Origin: JASHVB01 sp049522565
Lineage (GTDB): Bacteria > Pseudomonadota > Alphaproteobacteria > Acetobacterales > Acetobacteraceae
Assembly (NCBI GenBank): GCA_049522565.1
Contig: JBEKNT010000125.1
Coordinates: 1-16,400 of the forward strand
Direction of reading: 5' to 3'
Length of the DNA stretch: 16,400 nucleotides
The position numbers were made by a program, and so were the translations under genes. The notes below the pieces were generated by a model. That model was not told the DNA's origin. It did not search any database and saw only the letters and a program-made list of their open reading frames with translations. Below are positions 6,614-12,940 of the stretch, one piece after another (positions within the stretch are counted from its first letter, which is position 1; every line of letters begins with the position of its first letter).

Positions 6614-6668
6614 TGACCCGGATAACTACCACTCATCGCGGTCACTTGCAACGCCATTCCTTGCATAC

Positions 6669-7445
6669 TCATGCGTGCAGCACCGAACTTACCAGCAACT
6701 GCGTATACGGGTGCTGCGGATCGTCCAGCACCTGGTCGGTCAGTCCCGTCTCCACCACGCGGCCGCGCTGCATCACCGCGATGCGATGCGCCAGCAATCG
6801 TGCCACCGCGATGTCGTGCGTTACCAACACCGCGGCGATCGACAACCGTGCCACCAGCGTGCGAATCAAATCGAGCAATCGCGCCTGCACCGAAACATCC
6901 AGCCCGCCGGTCGGTTCGTCCATGAACACCAGTCGCGGATGCGTCACCAGTGTGCGCGCGATCTGCAACCGCTGCAGCATGCCGCCGGAGAACGTACGCG
7001 GCAGGTCATCAATGCGGTCGGCGTCGATCTCGACCTGACGCAGCCACTCCAGCGCCTGGTTGCGAATGTCGCCATAGTGGCGTGCGCCCTGCGCCATCAA
7101 CCGTTCGCCGACGTTGCCGCCGGCAGTGACGTTCATGCGCAGGTTCTGCTTCGGATCCTGGTGCACGAACCCCCAGTCCGACCGGTGCAGCGTGCGTAAC
7201 GCCGGCGCCGGCATGGCGTGCACATCGTGCAGCCGACCGGACGGATCGCGATACCACACCGCGCCGGCATGCGGAGCGGCTCGACCCGACAACACGTTCA
7301 GCAGCGTCGTCTTGCCGGACCCGGATTCCCCCACCACGGCCAGCATTTCGCCAGGCCAGAGATCGACATCGACCTCGACCAGCGCCGGTATCGAACCGAA
7401 CGACAGGGTCAGCCCACGCGCCGAAAGCAATGTGTCGTCGGTCAT
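6669..7445 (-). CDS. phnK: Phosphonate C-P lyase system protein PhnK (ABC-type ATPase)
   Basis: The protein has 258 residues with Walker A GESGSGKTT at 39-47, the Q-loop in FVHQDPKQNLRMNVTAGGN (93-111), the signature FSGGMLQ at 152-158, Walker B LVFMDE at 172-177 and the switch histidine at 210. HQDPKQNLRM and the C-terminal HPYTQLLVSSVL are PhnK features. PhnK binds the PhnGHIJ core through PhnJ and uses ATP to drive C-P lyase turnover; it is not a transporter subunit. The start at 7445 is chosen because its ATG overlaps the phnJ stop (ATGA), and the family begins there; a longer frame to 7505 would run inside phnJ and begins with an arginine-rich stretch. It is intact at its 3' end, where the ribozyme-containing gap begins. 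Confidence 0.94.
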   Translation of the reverse strand: MTDDTLLSARGLTLSFGSIPALVEVDVDLWPGEMLAVVGESGSGKTTLLNVLSGRAAPHAGAVWYRDPSGRLHDVHAMPAPALRTLHRSDWGFVHQDPKQNLRMNVTAGGNVGERLMAQGARHYGDIRNQALEWLRQVEIDADRIDDLPRTFSGGMLQRLQIARTLVTHPRLVFMDEPTGGLDVSVQARLLDLIRTLVARLSIAAVLVTHDIAVARLLAHRIAVMQRGRVVETGLTDQVLDDPQHPYTQLLVSSVLHA

Positions 7446-8308
7446 TCGGCGGCTTCCTGCATGCCGTCGGCGCCGACATGGCCGGCCGCACGCCGCCCAG
7501 CGCAATGGTCGGTGTCGGAGCAGACGTACAGCCGGCCGCCACGGTCATCGACGACCACTTCGTCGAGATACACATCGGCCGCGCCGCACAACCCGCAAGC
7601 ATGCGGCGCACGGATCGTACGAAACGGATGGTCGTCGAAATCCAGCGAGCGGACCTCGGTGTAGGGCGGCACGGCGTAGATGCGCTTCTCGCGACCGGCG
7701 CCAAAAAGCTGCAGCGCCGGCATCATGTGCATCTTCGGGTTGTCGAAGGCGGGGATAGGGCTGGGCGCCATCAGGTAGCGGTGGTTCACCATCACCGGAT
7801 AGTCGTAGCTGATCGAAACCTGGCCAAAGCGCGCAATGTCCTCATAGAGTTTCACGTGCATCAAGCCATAATCCGCCAGTGCGTGCATCCGCCGGGTCTC
7901 GGCGCGGCTCGGCTCGAGGCGGGACAGCGGCTCCGGCTGCGGCACCTGATAGACGATGATCTGATCCTCCCGCAGCGCCGTTTCCGGGATGCGGTGCCGC
8001 GTCTGGATCAGCGTGGCTTCCGAGGTGCGCGTCGTGGTGCGCACGCCGGCGGTGCGGGCGAAGAAGCGACGGATGGAGACCGCATTCGTCGTATCGTCGG
8101 CGCCCTGGTCGATCACCTTCAGCACGTCGTTCTGACCCAGCACCGATGCCGTAACCTGGATGCCGCCGGTGCCCCAGCCATAGGGCAGCGGCATCTCGCG
8201 CGAACCGAACGGCACCTGATGCCCGGGGATCGCCACCGCCTTCAGCAAGGCGCGCCGAATCATCCGTTTGGTCTGTTCATCCAGATAGGCGAAGTTATAA
8301 CCGTTCAT
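7442..8308 (-). CDS. phnJ: Alpha-D-ribose 1-methylphosphonate 5-phosphate C-P lyase PhnJ
   Basis: The protein has 288 residues and resembles E. coli PhnJ from GYNFAYLDEQTKRMIRRA onward. The cysteine pattern CX2CX21CX5C is complete: C238, C241 and C263, expected to hold the 4Fe-4S cluster, and C269, matching the thiyl-radical cysteine. With S-adenosylmethionine it splits the C-P bond of the phosphoribosyl phosphonate, releasing the alkane (methane from methylphosphonate) and leaving a ribose 1,2-cyclic phosphate 5-phosphate. The ATG at 8308 gives the family's N-terminus; a longer frame to 8353 runs into the palindrome between phnI and phnJ. An AGGA lies 8 nt upstream. The gene overlaps phnK by 4 bp. 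The glycine-rich loop with LFGAGREKRIYAVPPYT (201-217) is conserved. Very firm call. Confidence 0.97.
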   Translation of the reverse strand: MNGYNFAYLDEQTKRMIRRALLKAVAIPGHQVPFGSREMPLPYGWGTGGIQVTASVLGQNDVLKVIDQGADDTTNAVSIRRFFARTAGVRTTTRTSEATLIQTRHRIPETALREDQIIVYQVPQPEPLSRLEPSRAETRRMHALADYGLMHVKLYEDIARFGQVSISYDYPVMVNHRYLMAPSPIPAFDNPKMHMMPALQLFGAGREKRIYAVPPYTEVRSLDFDDHPFRTIRAPHACGLCGAADVYLDEVVVDDRGGRLYVCSDTDHCAGRRAAGHVGADGMQEAAE

Positions 8309-8337
8309 GGGGAACATCCTAAGCGTGGGCAAGAAAG

Positions 8338-8370
8338 GTCCTCCCCCTCCCACAAGGGGAGGGCGAGGAC
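8338..8370. repeat. C-rich/G-rich palindrome between phnI and phnJ
   Basis: A 14-bp stem with a single mismatch runs from GTCCTCC at 8338 to GAGGAC ending at 8370, loop ACAAG. On the minus strand the centre reads CCTCCCCTTGTGGGAGG, the same type as the palindrome at 16370-16392. It fills most of the 75-bp phnI-phnJ gap. There is no T run, so it is better read as a dispersed REP-like palindrome than as a terminator; in the operon mRNA it may stabilise the upstream part. Confidence 0.6.
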
Positions 8371-8383
8371 TCCGCGCGACAAT

Positions 8384-9475
8384 TCATTCCGCTGCCTCCG
8401 CTCGTTCAGCCACGCGCGCCGCCTCGCGCCGCATGCGGCGGACATTCTCCAGTTCGCTTTGGAAATCGACGTAGTGCGGCAGCTTCAGGTGTTCGACAAA
8501 TCCCGTCGCCTCGATATTGTCGGAGTGGTACACAACGAACTCGACGTCCTGCGCCGGCGCGGTAACCTCTTCGCCCAGTTCTTCGGCCCGCATCGCCCGA
8601 TCGACCAGCGCCATTGCCATCGCCTTGCGCTCAGCGTGGCCGAACACCAGGCCATACCCCCGGGTGAACTGCGCCGGCAGCGTCTTCGAGCCTTTGAACT
8701 GGTTGACCATCTGGCATTCGGTCAACGTGATGTCGCCGATGTCGATGGCAAATCCGAGTTCCGGCGGCTCGATTTCCACCGTCGCCTCGCCCATGCGGAT
8801 CTCGCCGGCAAACGGATGCGTGCCGCCGTAGCCGCGCTGTGTGGAATAGCCGAGCGCCAACAGGAAGCCCTCGTCGCCGCGCGCCAACGCCTGCAAGCGC
8901 ACATCACGCGGCGCAGGAAACCGCAACGGCTCCCGCGTCAGATCGCCCGGCTCCGCCGCGCCATCCCCATCCTGCTCGATCAGCCCTTCCTGGCCGAGAA
9001 TGTCCGGCACGCGCGGCATCGCCGCTTCGTCCGGTTCCGCGCGTGACGACGGCGGCGGCGCGCCATCGGCGGCGAGGCTGAAATCCAGCAGCCGATGCGT
9101 GTAGTCGTAAGTCGGACCCAGCAACTGACCGCCAGGCAGGTCCTTGAACACCGCGGAAATGCGCCGCTGTAGCAGCATTGCAGCGGTATCCACCGGCAAT
9201 GAATAGGCAAAGCGGGGCAGGGTGGTGCGATAGGCGCGCAGCAGGAATGCCGCCTCGATCAGATCGCCCTGCGCCTGCTTCACTGCCAACGCAGCGAGTG
9301 CGCGGTCATACAGCGAGCCTTCGCCCATCGCGCGATCCACCGCCCGCCCAAGCTGCTGTTCGATCTGCGCCAGCGACACTTCCGGCACCGCCGTATCGCC
9401 CCGCCGCTCCTCTGCCAGCCAGGTATGCGCAGCTTCGATCGCCTGTTCGCCGCCCTTGACCGTGACATAGGCCAT
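8384..9475 (-). CDS. phnI: Phosphonate C-P lyase core subunit PhnI
   Basis: The protein has 363 residues, the normal PhnI length, beginning MAYVTVKGGEQAIEAAH and containing LLGPTYDYTHRLLDF (about 118-132), RGYGGTHPFAGEIRMG, ECQMVNQFK and YGLVFGHAERKAMAMALVDRA, all PhnI signatures. PhnI is the catalytic nucleosidase of the GHI(L) complex: with PhnG, PhnH and PhnL it displaces adenine from ATP by the phosphonate. It begins 3 nt after the phnH stop, with a GGAG Shine-Dalgarno inside the end of phnH. It is separated from phnJ by 75 bp that hold a palindromic repeat. Its C-terminus is rich in Arg, Ala and Glu, as often seen in alphaproteobacterial copies. Confidence 0.96.
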   Translation of the reverse strand: MAYVTVKGGEQAIEAAHTWLAEERRGDTAVPEVSLAQIEQQLGRAVDRAMGEGSLYDRALAALAVKQAQGDLIEAAFLLRAYRTTLPRFAYSLPVDTAAMLLQRRISAVFKDLPGGQLLGPTYDYTHRLLDFSLAADGAPPPSSRAEPDEAAMPRVPDILGQEGLIEQDGDGAAEPGDLTREPLRFPAPRDVRLQALARGDEGFLLALGYSTQRGYGGTHPFAGEIRMGEATVEIEPPELGFAIDIGDITLTECQMVNQFKGSKTLPAQFTRGYGLVFGHAERKAMAMALVDRAMRAEELGEEVTAPAQDVEFVVYHSDNIEATGFVEHLKLPHYVDFQSELENVRRMRREAARVAERAEAAE

Positions 9476-9478
9476 GAC

Positions 9479-10060
9479 TCAAATCTCCTGCAGCGCAACG
9501 CTGCGCGGCAGCGCCGCAAGCGATGTGCCGGCGCACAGCACGATATCGACGCCACGCGGGAACAGCGCGTGGTTCTCCTGCCAGGCACTGGCGAATCCGG
9601 CCGGCAGGCCGTCCACCGACAGCAGCGCCGGCGCACGCAATCCCGGCCCGGCCAGCCGATAGGTGCGACCGCGGCCAAACGCCTTTACTTGCAGGATCAA
9701 CGTCGCTGCGTTTTCCGGTGCCTCATGCGAACCGGCCGGCAGCGTCGAAAGCTCGGGCAACGACAGCGCAAGCGCGAAGCTGCACGCGGCGGCCGAAGGA
9801 ACGATCGGCGCGCCACAGTGGAAGCCGATCCACGCGCGTGACGCCGCCGCCGCCTGATCCAGCCACACCGGCGTATCGTAATCGAGCAAGGTCAGCAGCA
9901 CCGCGGCCGTCGCAGCCGCCAGCGGTGCGGGCGGTGTCAGGTCCGTGCCAACCTCGCGGATGCGACCGGGCCGCGCCATGGCGTCCAGCACGGCGCGAAA
10001 GCACGATTGCGCGCCGGAGACCGGATCGGCAAACCCCGGCTGGAGCATGTCCTTGCTCAT
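9479..10060 (-). CDS. phnH: Phosphonate C-P lyase core subunit PhnH
   Basis: The protein has 193 residues. Family marks are the N-terminal GFADPVSGAQSCFRAVLDAM followed by ARPGRI, LLTLLDYDTPVWLD (about 57-70), and the C-terminal LPAGFASAWQENHALFPRGV followed by DIVL. PhnH is a structural subunit of the hexameric/heterotetrameric GHIJ core and is needed for making the ribosyl triphosphate phosphonate; it has no known catalytic activity alone. Its ATG overlaps the phnG stop by 4 bp and phnI starts 3 nt after its stop, so the three are read as one coupled block. Length and motifs are complete. Confidence 0.95.
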   Translation of the reverse strand: MSKDMLQPGFADPVSGAQSCFRAVLDAMARPGRIREVGTDLTPPAPLAAATAAVLLTLLDYDTPVWLDQAAAASRAWIGFHCGAPIVPSAAACSFALALSLPELSTLPAGSHEAPENAATLILQVKAFGRGRTYRLAGPGLRAPALLSVDGLPAGFASAWQENHALFPRGVDIVLCAGTSLAALPRSVALQEI

Positions 10061-10524
10061 GCGCGCATGTTCCGCATCGCGAAGAATTGTACCTTGGTTG
10101 CCGCGGCCTTTGCCGCGATGGTGGTGCGGCGCGTCTGTTGCGCCTCGGCCAAGGGTGCAATCACATTCGCCTGCAACGCAAAAGCCTGAAGCGGGTCCTG
10201 CAACATCGCATCGACCACCGCCGCCAGTTCGGCCTGGCGTCCGTCGCGTCCCGCGACATAGGCGTGGCCCACTTGTCCCGCGTCGGTGCGCACCGTGCAG
10301 CGCGTGACCGTCATCTCGCCGATATTGAACGGTGCGCCGCCTCCGCCGGTGCGGCCCCGCACCATCACCAATCCCGCCTCCGGACCGCGTAGTCTGGTGT
10401 AGCGTGGCACCACGGCATGGCGGTCCAGCAGTGCGGCCAGTTCCTCGGCGCTTGCGCGCGCCAGCACCGCCATCCAGCGGCGGCGCGCGGTGTGAGGTTG
10501 GGGGGATGGAGCGGCGGCTTGCAT
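10057..10524 (-). CDS. phnG: Phosphonate C-P lyase core subunit PhnG
   Basis: The protein has 155 residues with the start at 10524 (MQAAAPSPQP..). The frame is open further to 10629, but that would run across the promoter and operator and into phnF. Conserved parts are RRRWMAVLARAS (about 14-25), VPRYTRLRGPEAGLVMVRGR, FNIGEMTVTRCTVR (about 64-77), GHAYVAGRDGRQAELAAVVD and the end AAKAAATKVQFFAMR. PhnG is a core subunit of the C-P lyase complex, paired with PhnI. It is the first gene of the minus-strand operon and overlaps phnH by 4 bp. The upstream region has a GTCTAGAC palindrome likely bound by PhnF, so induction should pass through phnG first. Confidence 0.93.
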   Translation of the reverse strand: MQAAAPSPQPHTARRRWMAVLARASAEELAALLDRHAVVPRYTRLRGPEAGLVMVRGRTGGGGAPFNIGEMTVTRCTVRTDAGQVGHAYVAGRDGRQAELAAVVDAMLQDPLQAFALQANVIAPLAEAQQTRRTTIAAKAAATKVQFFAMRNMRA

Positions 10525-10627
10525 GATGCGTCCGGAGCTTATTCGGATGTCTAGACAGCTAGCCTCGCCTCCGGCTATCGTCAACCGGGAATTTGCACAA
10601 ACGGGGCTCCGCTTGGATGACGAAACC
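10525..10627. promoter_or_regulatory. Divergent phnG/phnF promoter region
   Basis: 103 bp separate the two divergent starts. On the minus strand TTGACG (10584-10579) and TAGCTG (10561-10556) are spaced by 17 bp, a fair -35 with a weak -10, and would drive phnG. The palindrome TGTCTAGACA overlaps this -10. For phnF I see no clear promoter; its ATG at 10628 has only a weak GGATGACGA upstream. No recognisable Pho box was found by eye. Confidence 0.5.
10548..10557. promoter_or_regulatory. Probable PhnF operator, GTCTAGAC palindrome
   Basis: TGTCTAGACA is a perfect 10-bp palindrome that fits the GTNTANAC core known for HutC-type GntR regulators, the subfamily of PhnF. It lies between phnG and the phnF gene that would encode its binder, and overlaps the predicted -10 of phnG. 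Repression by steric block is inferred. Confidence 0.65.
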
Positions 10628-11386
10628 ATGAAGCTGGCGCGGGAGGCGGACGACCGGCAGACTCATCCGGTGCTGCGTCACGAAGGTGTCGCATTGTGGC
10701 GGCAGATCGCCAGTCATTTGCAGCAGGATATCGGCGAGGGCCGCTACGCTCCGGGCGGCCGCCTGCCCACCGAGGCGGAGCTCTCGCATCAGTTCGCGGT
10801 GAATCGGCACACCGTGCGTCGCGCGCTGGAGGAACTGTCGCGCAGCGGCCTGGTGCGGGTGGAGCAAGGGCGCGGGTCTTTCGTGGCCGAGGATGTGCTG
10901 GAGTATTCGGTCGAGCCGCGCACGCGCTTTTCCGAATGGATCAGGCGGCATAACAAGGAACCCTCGGGGCGCGTGCTGCAATTGAAGGAGACCGTAGCGG
11001 ATACCCAGGTCGCCACGGGGCTCGGCATCCGCTCGGGCGGTCGCGTGGTGTTGCTGGAGCGGCTGGGTTTCGCCGACGATCGGCCGGTGAGCTTGACCAG
11101 CCACTATTTTCCCACGGCGCGACTGCGCGGCATCCTGGAGGCGTTGCGTGCCACGCCGCGCATCACCGAGGCGCTGCACGCCGTCGGCGTTGCGGACTAT
11201 CTCCGGCAAATGACTCGCGTGACAGCCCGGCTGCCGACCGGCGACGAGGCGGACCTGCTGCGCATGCCGCGCAACCGGCCGCTGCTGCTGACCGATAACG
11301 TCAATGTCGATCGCGCCGGGCAGGTGGTGGAATTCGCCATCGGCCGCTATCCCACGCCGCGCGTGCAGATCGTCTTCGAACCCTAG
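10628..11386 (+). CDS. phnF: Phosphonate operon regulator PhnF (GntR/HutC family)
   Basis: The protein has 252 residues from the ATG at 10628; an in-frame start at 10523 would overlap the operator and give a 35-residue extension not typical of the family, so the shorter form is preferred. A winged helix-turn-helix spans about residues 20-88, with PTEAELSHQFAVNRHTVRRA (about 47-66) as the recognition region and GRGSFV as the wing. A UTRA ligand-binding domain follows (about 100-247), ending with the PhnF-like FAIGRYPTPRVQIVF. PhnF proteins repress phosphonate genes and respond to an unknown or phosphonate-related ligand. It is divergent from phnG, with an operator between them. A PhnM-like gene follows after 13 bp, probably in the same transcript. 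Confidence 0.92.
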   Translation: MKLAREADDRQTHPVLRHEGVALWRQIASHLQQDIGEGRYAPGGRLPTEAELSHQFAVNRHTVRRALEELSRSGLVRVEQGRGSFVAEDVLEYSVEPRTRFSEWIRRHNKEPSGRVLQLKETVADTQVATGLGIRSGGRVVLLERLGFADDRPVSLTSHYFPTARLRGILEALRATPRITEALHAVGVADYLRQMTRVTARLPTGDEADLLRMPRNRPLLLTDNVNVDRAGQVVEFAIGRYPTPRVQIVFEP

Positions 11387-11399
11387 TAGAGAAAGCCAG

Positions 11400-12572
11400 A
11401 TGGACACGATGCGAATCGCCGGCGGGCAGGTGCTGCTGCCGGAGGGTGAACAGACGACGGATCTGCTGCTGGCCGATGGCCGCATCGGCGCGATCGGCAG
11501 CGAAGCCCGGGGCGATGCAACATTCGATGCACGCGGCCTGCTGGTGCTGCCGGGCATCGTCGACATTCATGGCGACGCCTTCGAGCGGCAATTGCAGCCG
11601 CGGCCGGGCGTGGATTTTCCGCCGGACATCGCACTGGTCGACACCGAGGCGCAATTGCTGGCCAACGGCATTACGACGGCGTTTCACGGCGTCACGCTGT
11701 CGTGGGAACCGGGTCTGCGCAGTCCGGACTCCTGGGTTGCCTTGCTGGCCGCCCTGCGAGCGCGACCGTGGACCTGTGACATGCGTGTGCATCTGCGCTG
11801 GGAGGCGTACAATCTCGACGCGCTGGAAACCGCCCTGGCCGATATCGCCGCGGGGCATGTTCACCTGGTCGCATTCAACGACCACACCCCGTCGATCCTG
11901 AAAAAGCTTGCCGACCCGGTGGCGGGGGCGAAATACAGCGACCGCGCCGGCATGAAGCTGGACGCGTTTCGCAATCTGGCTGAAAGGATTGGGGCGCGCG
12001 TCGATGCCGTGCCCGCCGCGCGGGCTCGCATCGCCGCGGCGGCGCGGAACGCCGGCACGCCGCTCGCCAGTCACGACGATGCGACGGTGCCGGAACGCAC
12101 GGCGTTCCGCGCGTTGGGCGCTCACATCTGTGAGTTTCCCATCGCCGAGGAGGTCGGCGAGGCGGCGCGCGAGGCCGGTGACTGGGTGGTGATGGGCAGT
12201 CCGAACGTGGTGCGCGGCAGGTCGCATCTCGGCTGGGCCTCCGCTGCCCGGCTCGCCGAGTCCGGCATCTGCAACGTGCTGTCATCCGACTACTACTATC
12301 CGGCCATGCTGCGTGCCGCGCTGATCCTGGCCGGGCGCGGCGTACTGCCTCTCGCCAGGGCCTGGGCGCTGATTTCAGCCAATCCGGCGCAGGCCGCCGG
12401 TCTGTCCGATCGCGGGATGATTTCCCTCGGCAAGCGGGCGGACCTGGTGTTGGTGGACGCTAACGTTCCGCACGTGGTGGCGACGATTGTGGCGGGAAGT
12501 ATTGCCTTCCTCGCGCGTCCGGGAGCCGAACGCCTGAGCGCAAATTTGATGCCGAAGTCACGCGGATTGTAA
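11400..12572 (+). CDS. Second PhnM-like amidohydrolase (ribosyl phosphonate triphosphate diphosphatase family)
   Basis: The protein has 390 residues with the PhnM architecture: DIHGDAFERQ (HGD at 57-59), MRVHLRWE (128-135), FNDHTP (159-164), ASHDDATV (223-230), SPNVVRGRSHLGW (267-279) and SSDYYYP (295-301). The likely metal ligands of PhnM are kept, but HGDAFER replaces HTDNLE, FNDHTP replaces MDHSPG and SHLGW replaces SHSGN, so the substrate pocket differs. By family it should hydrolyse a ribosyl triphosphate phosphonate; being a second copy, it may take another phosphonate or a related nucleotide. It starts 13 bp after phnF with a GAGAAAG Shine-Dalgarno, so it is probably co-transcribed with the regulator and separate from the main operon. 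The ATG at 11400 is chosen over an in-frame extension inside phnF. Confidence 0.88.
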   Translation: MDTMRIAGGQVLLPEGEQTTDLLLADGRIGAIGSEARGDATFDARGLLVLPGIVDIHGDAFERQLQPRPGVDFPPDIALVDTEAQLLANGITTAFHGVTLSWEPGLRSPDSWVALLAALRARPWTCDMRVHLRWEAYNLDALETALADIAAGHVHLVAFNDHTPSILKKLADPVAGAKYSDRAGMKLDAFRNLAERIGARVDAVPAARARIAAAARNAGTPLASHDDATVPERTAFRALGAHICEFPIAEEVGEAAREAGDWVVMGSPNVVRGRSHLGWASAARLAESGICNVLSSDYYYPAMLRAALILAGRGVLPLARAWALISANPAQAAGLSDRGMISLGKRADLVLVDANVPHVVATIVAGSIAFLARPGAERLSANLMPKSRGL

Positions 12573-12712
12573 CCACTCCGACACGCGAATCGTGTAATTG
12601 TTAGTGCAGAGCGCTTCCAGGGCGGAGTGTTATGCTGCGGTACGCAGCGGCCGCCGAGTTGCGTCACACGATTGTGTAGGGTGCGGGTTACGCTTTGTGT
12701 GGGGTTGACCGA
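12573..12712. other. 140-bp intergenic stretch with inverted repeats
   Basis: Several short inverted repeats are clustered: CACTCCG (12574-12580) with CGGAGTG (12623-12629), ACACG/CGTGT (12581-12595), and GCTGCG/CGCAGC around GTA (12634-12648). They may form a folded 3' end for the PhnM-like transcript, but no T run follows, so I do not call a terminator. The promoter of the small lipoprotein gene should lie in the last 60 bp; I see no strong match. Confidence 0.35.
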
Positions 12713-12922
12713 ATGAAAATCCGGATACGGTACGTGTTGCCCGCATTGCTCATGCTGGCGGGCTGCGCGACGACGAATGACAGCGGCTATCGCGCGAGCA
12801 ATGTCGCTGCGCCGGTAGTGGCCCCCCCACAGCGGGTCGATGCCGTGTCCAACGCGGTGGGCGCCAGGATGGACGCCATGTTGGCGAGCCGCCGTGCCCC
12901 GAGCAACGATGTAACCCGCTGA
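12713..12922 (+). CDS. Small lipoprotein, 69 residues, unknown function
   Basis: The ATG at 12713 has a GGGGT-type Shine-Dalgarno about 8 nt upstream. The N-terminus is a lipoprotein signal: MKIRIRYVLPALLMLAGC, with the lipobox LAGC and Cys18 as the lipid-bearing residue. The mature part is about 50 residues, polar and Ala/Pro-rich, with no transmembrane segment. I recognise no family. After the lipid Cys comes ATT, with no Asp at +2, so an outer-membrane location would be expected in enterics; the rule is less certain in other groups. It is convergent with the ABC ATPase gene, with 18 bp between the stops. Nothing ties it to phosphonate use except position. Confidence 0.65.
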   Translation: MKIRIRYVLPALLMLAGCATTNDSGYRASNVAAPVVAPPQRVDAVSNAVGARMDAMLASRRAPSNDVTR

Positions 12923-12940
12923 CGCGGCATGGCGCCTGGG

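Larger units (their letters stand above)
6289..6668 (+). mobile_element. 380-bp phnK-phnL gap: candidate inserted structured-RNA element
   Basis: Every other junction from phnL to the DUF1045 gene and from phnG to phnH and phnJ to phnK overlaps by 4 bp, but here 380 bp intervene. The stretch holds the hammerhead (6330-6408), three hairpins and a small ORF with its own Shine-Dalgarno, all best read on the plus strand, against the operon. phnK ends normally and phnL keeps its Shine-Dalgarno, so an insertion between intact genes is the simplest reading. I found no transposase, no clear terminal inverted repeats and no target-site duplication, so 'mobile' is an inference. Confidence 0.4.

Noticed and set aside
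6289..6668. A second hammerhead on either strand that would allow RNA circle formation
   Set aside because: Only one CTGATGA core is present in the gap; GATGAG near 6630 on the minus strand lacks the preceding CT and the GAAA partner.
6319..6672. A 117-residue minus-strand frame in the phnK-phnL gap whose ATG overlaps the phnK stop as ATGA
   Set aside because: The coupling is attractive, but the peptide is Pro/His/Gly-rich without domain character. Part of it (GFVLQDSSG) is simply the reverse reading of the hammerhead core and the rest crosses hairpins. A chance frame is more likely; proteomics could reopen it.
8338..8370. The palindrome as an intrinsic terminator between phnI and phnJ
   Set aside because: No T run follows on either strand, and it would split the essential core genes of one complex.
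11304..11399. An N-terminal extension of the PhnM-like protein beginning inside phnF
   Set aside because: The 32 added residues are an out-of-frame reading of the conserved UTRA end of phnF; the ATG at 11400 has a Shine-Dalgarno and gives the family's N-terminus.
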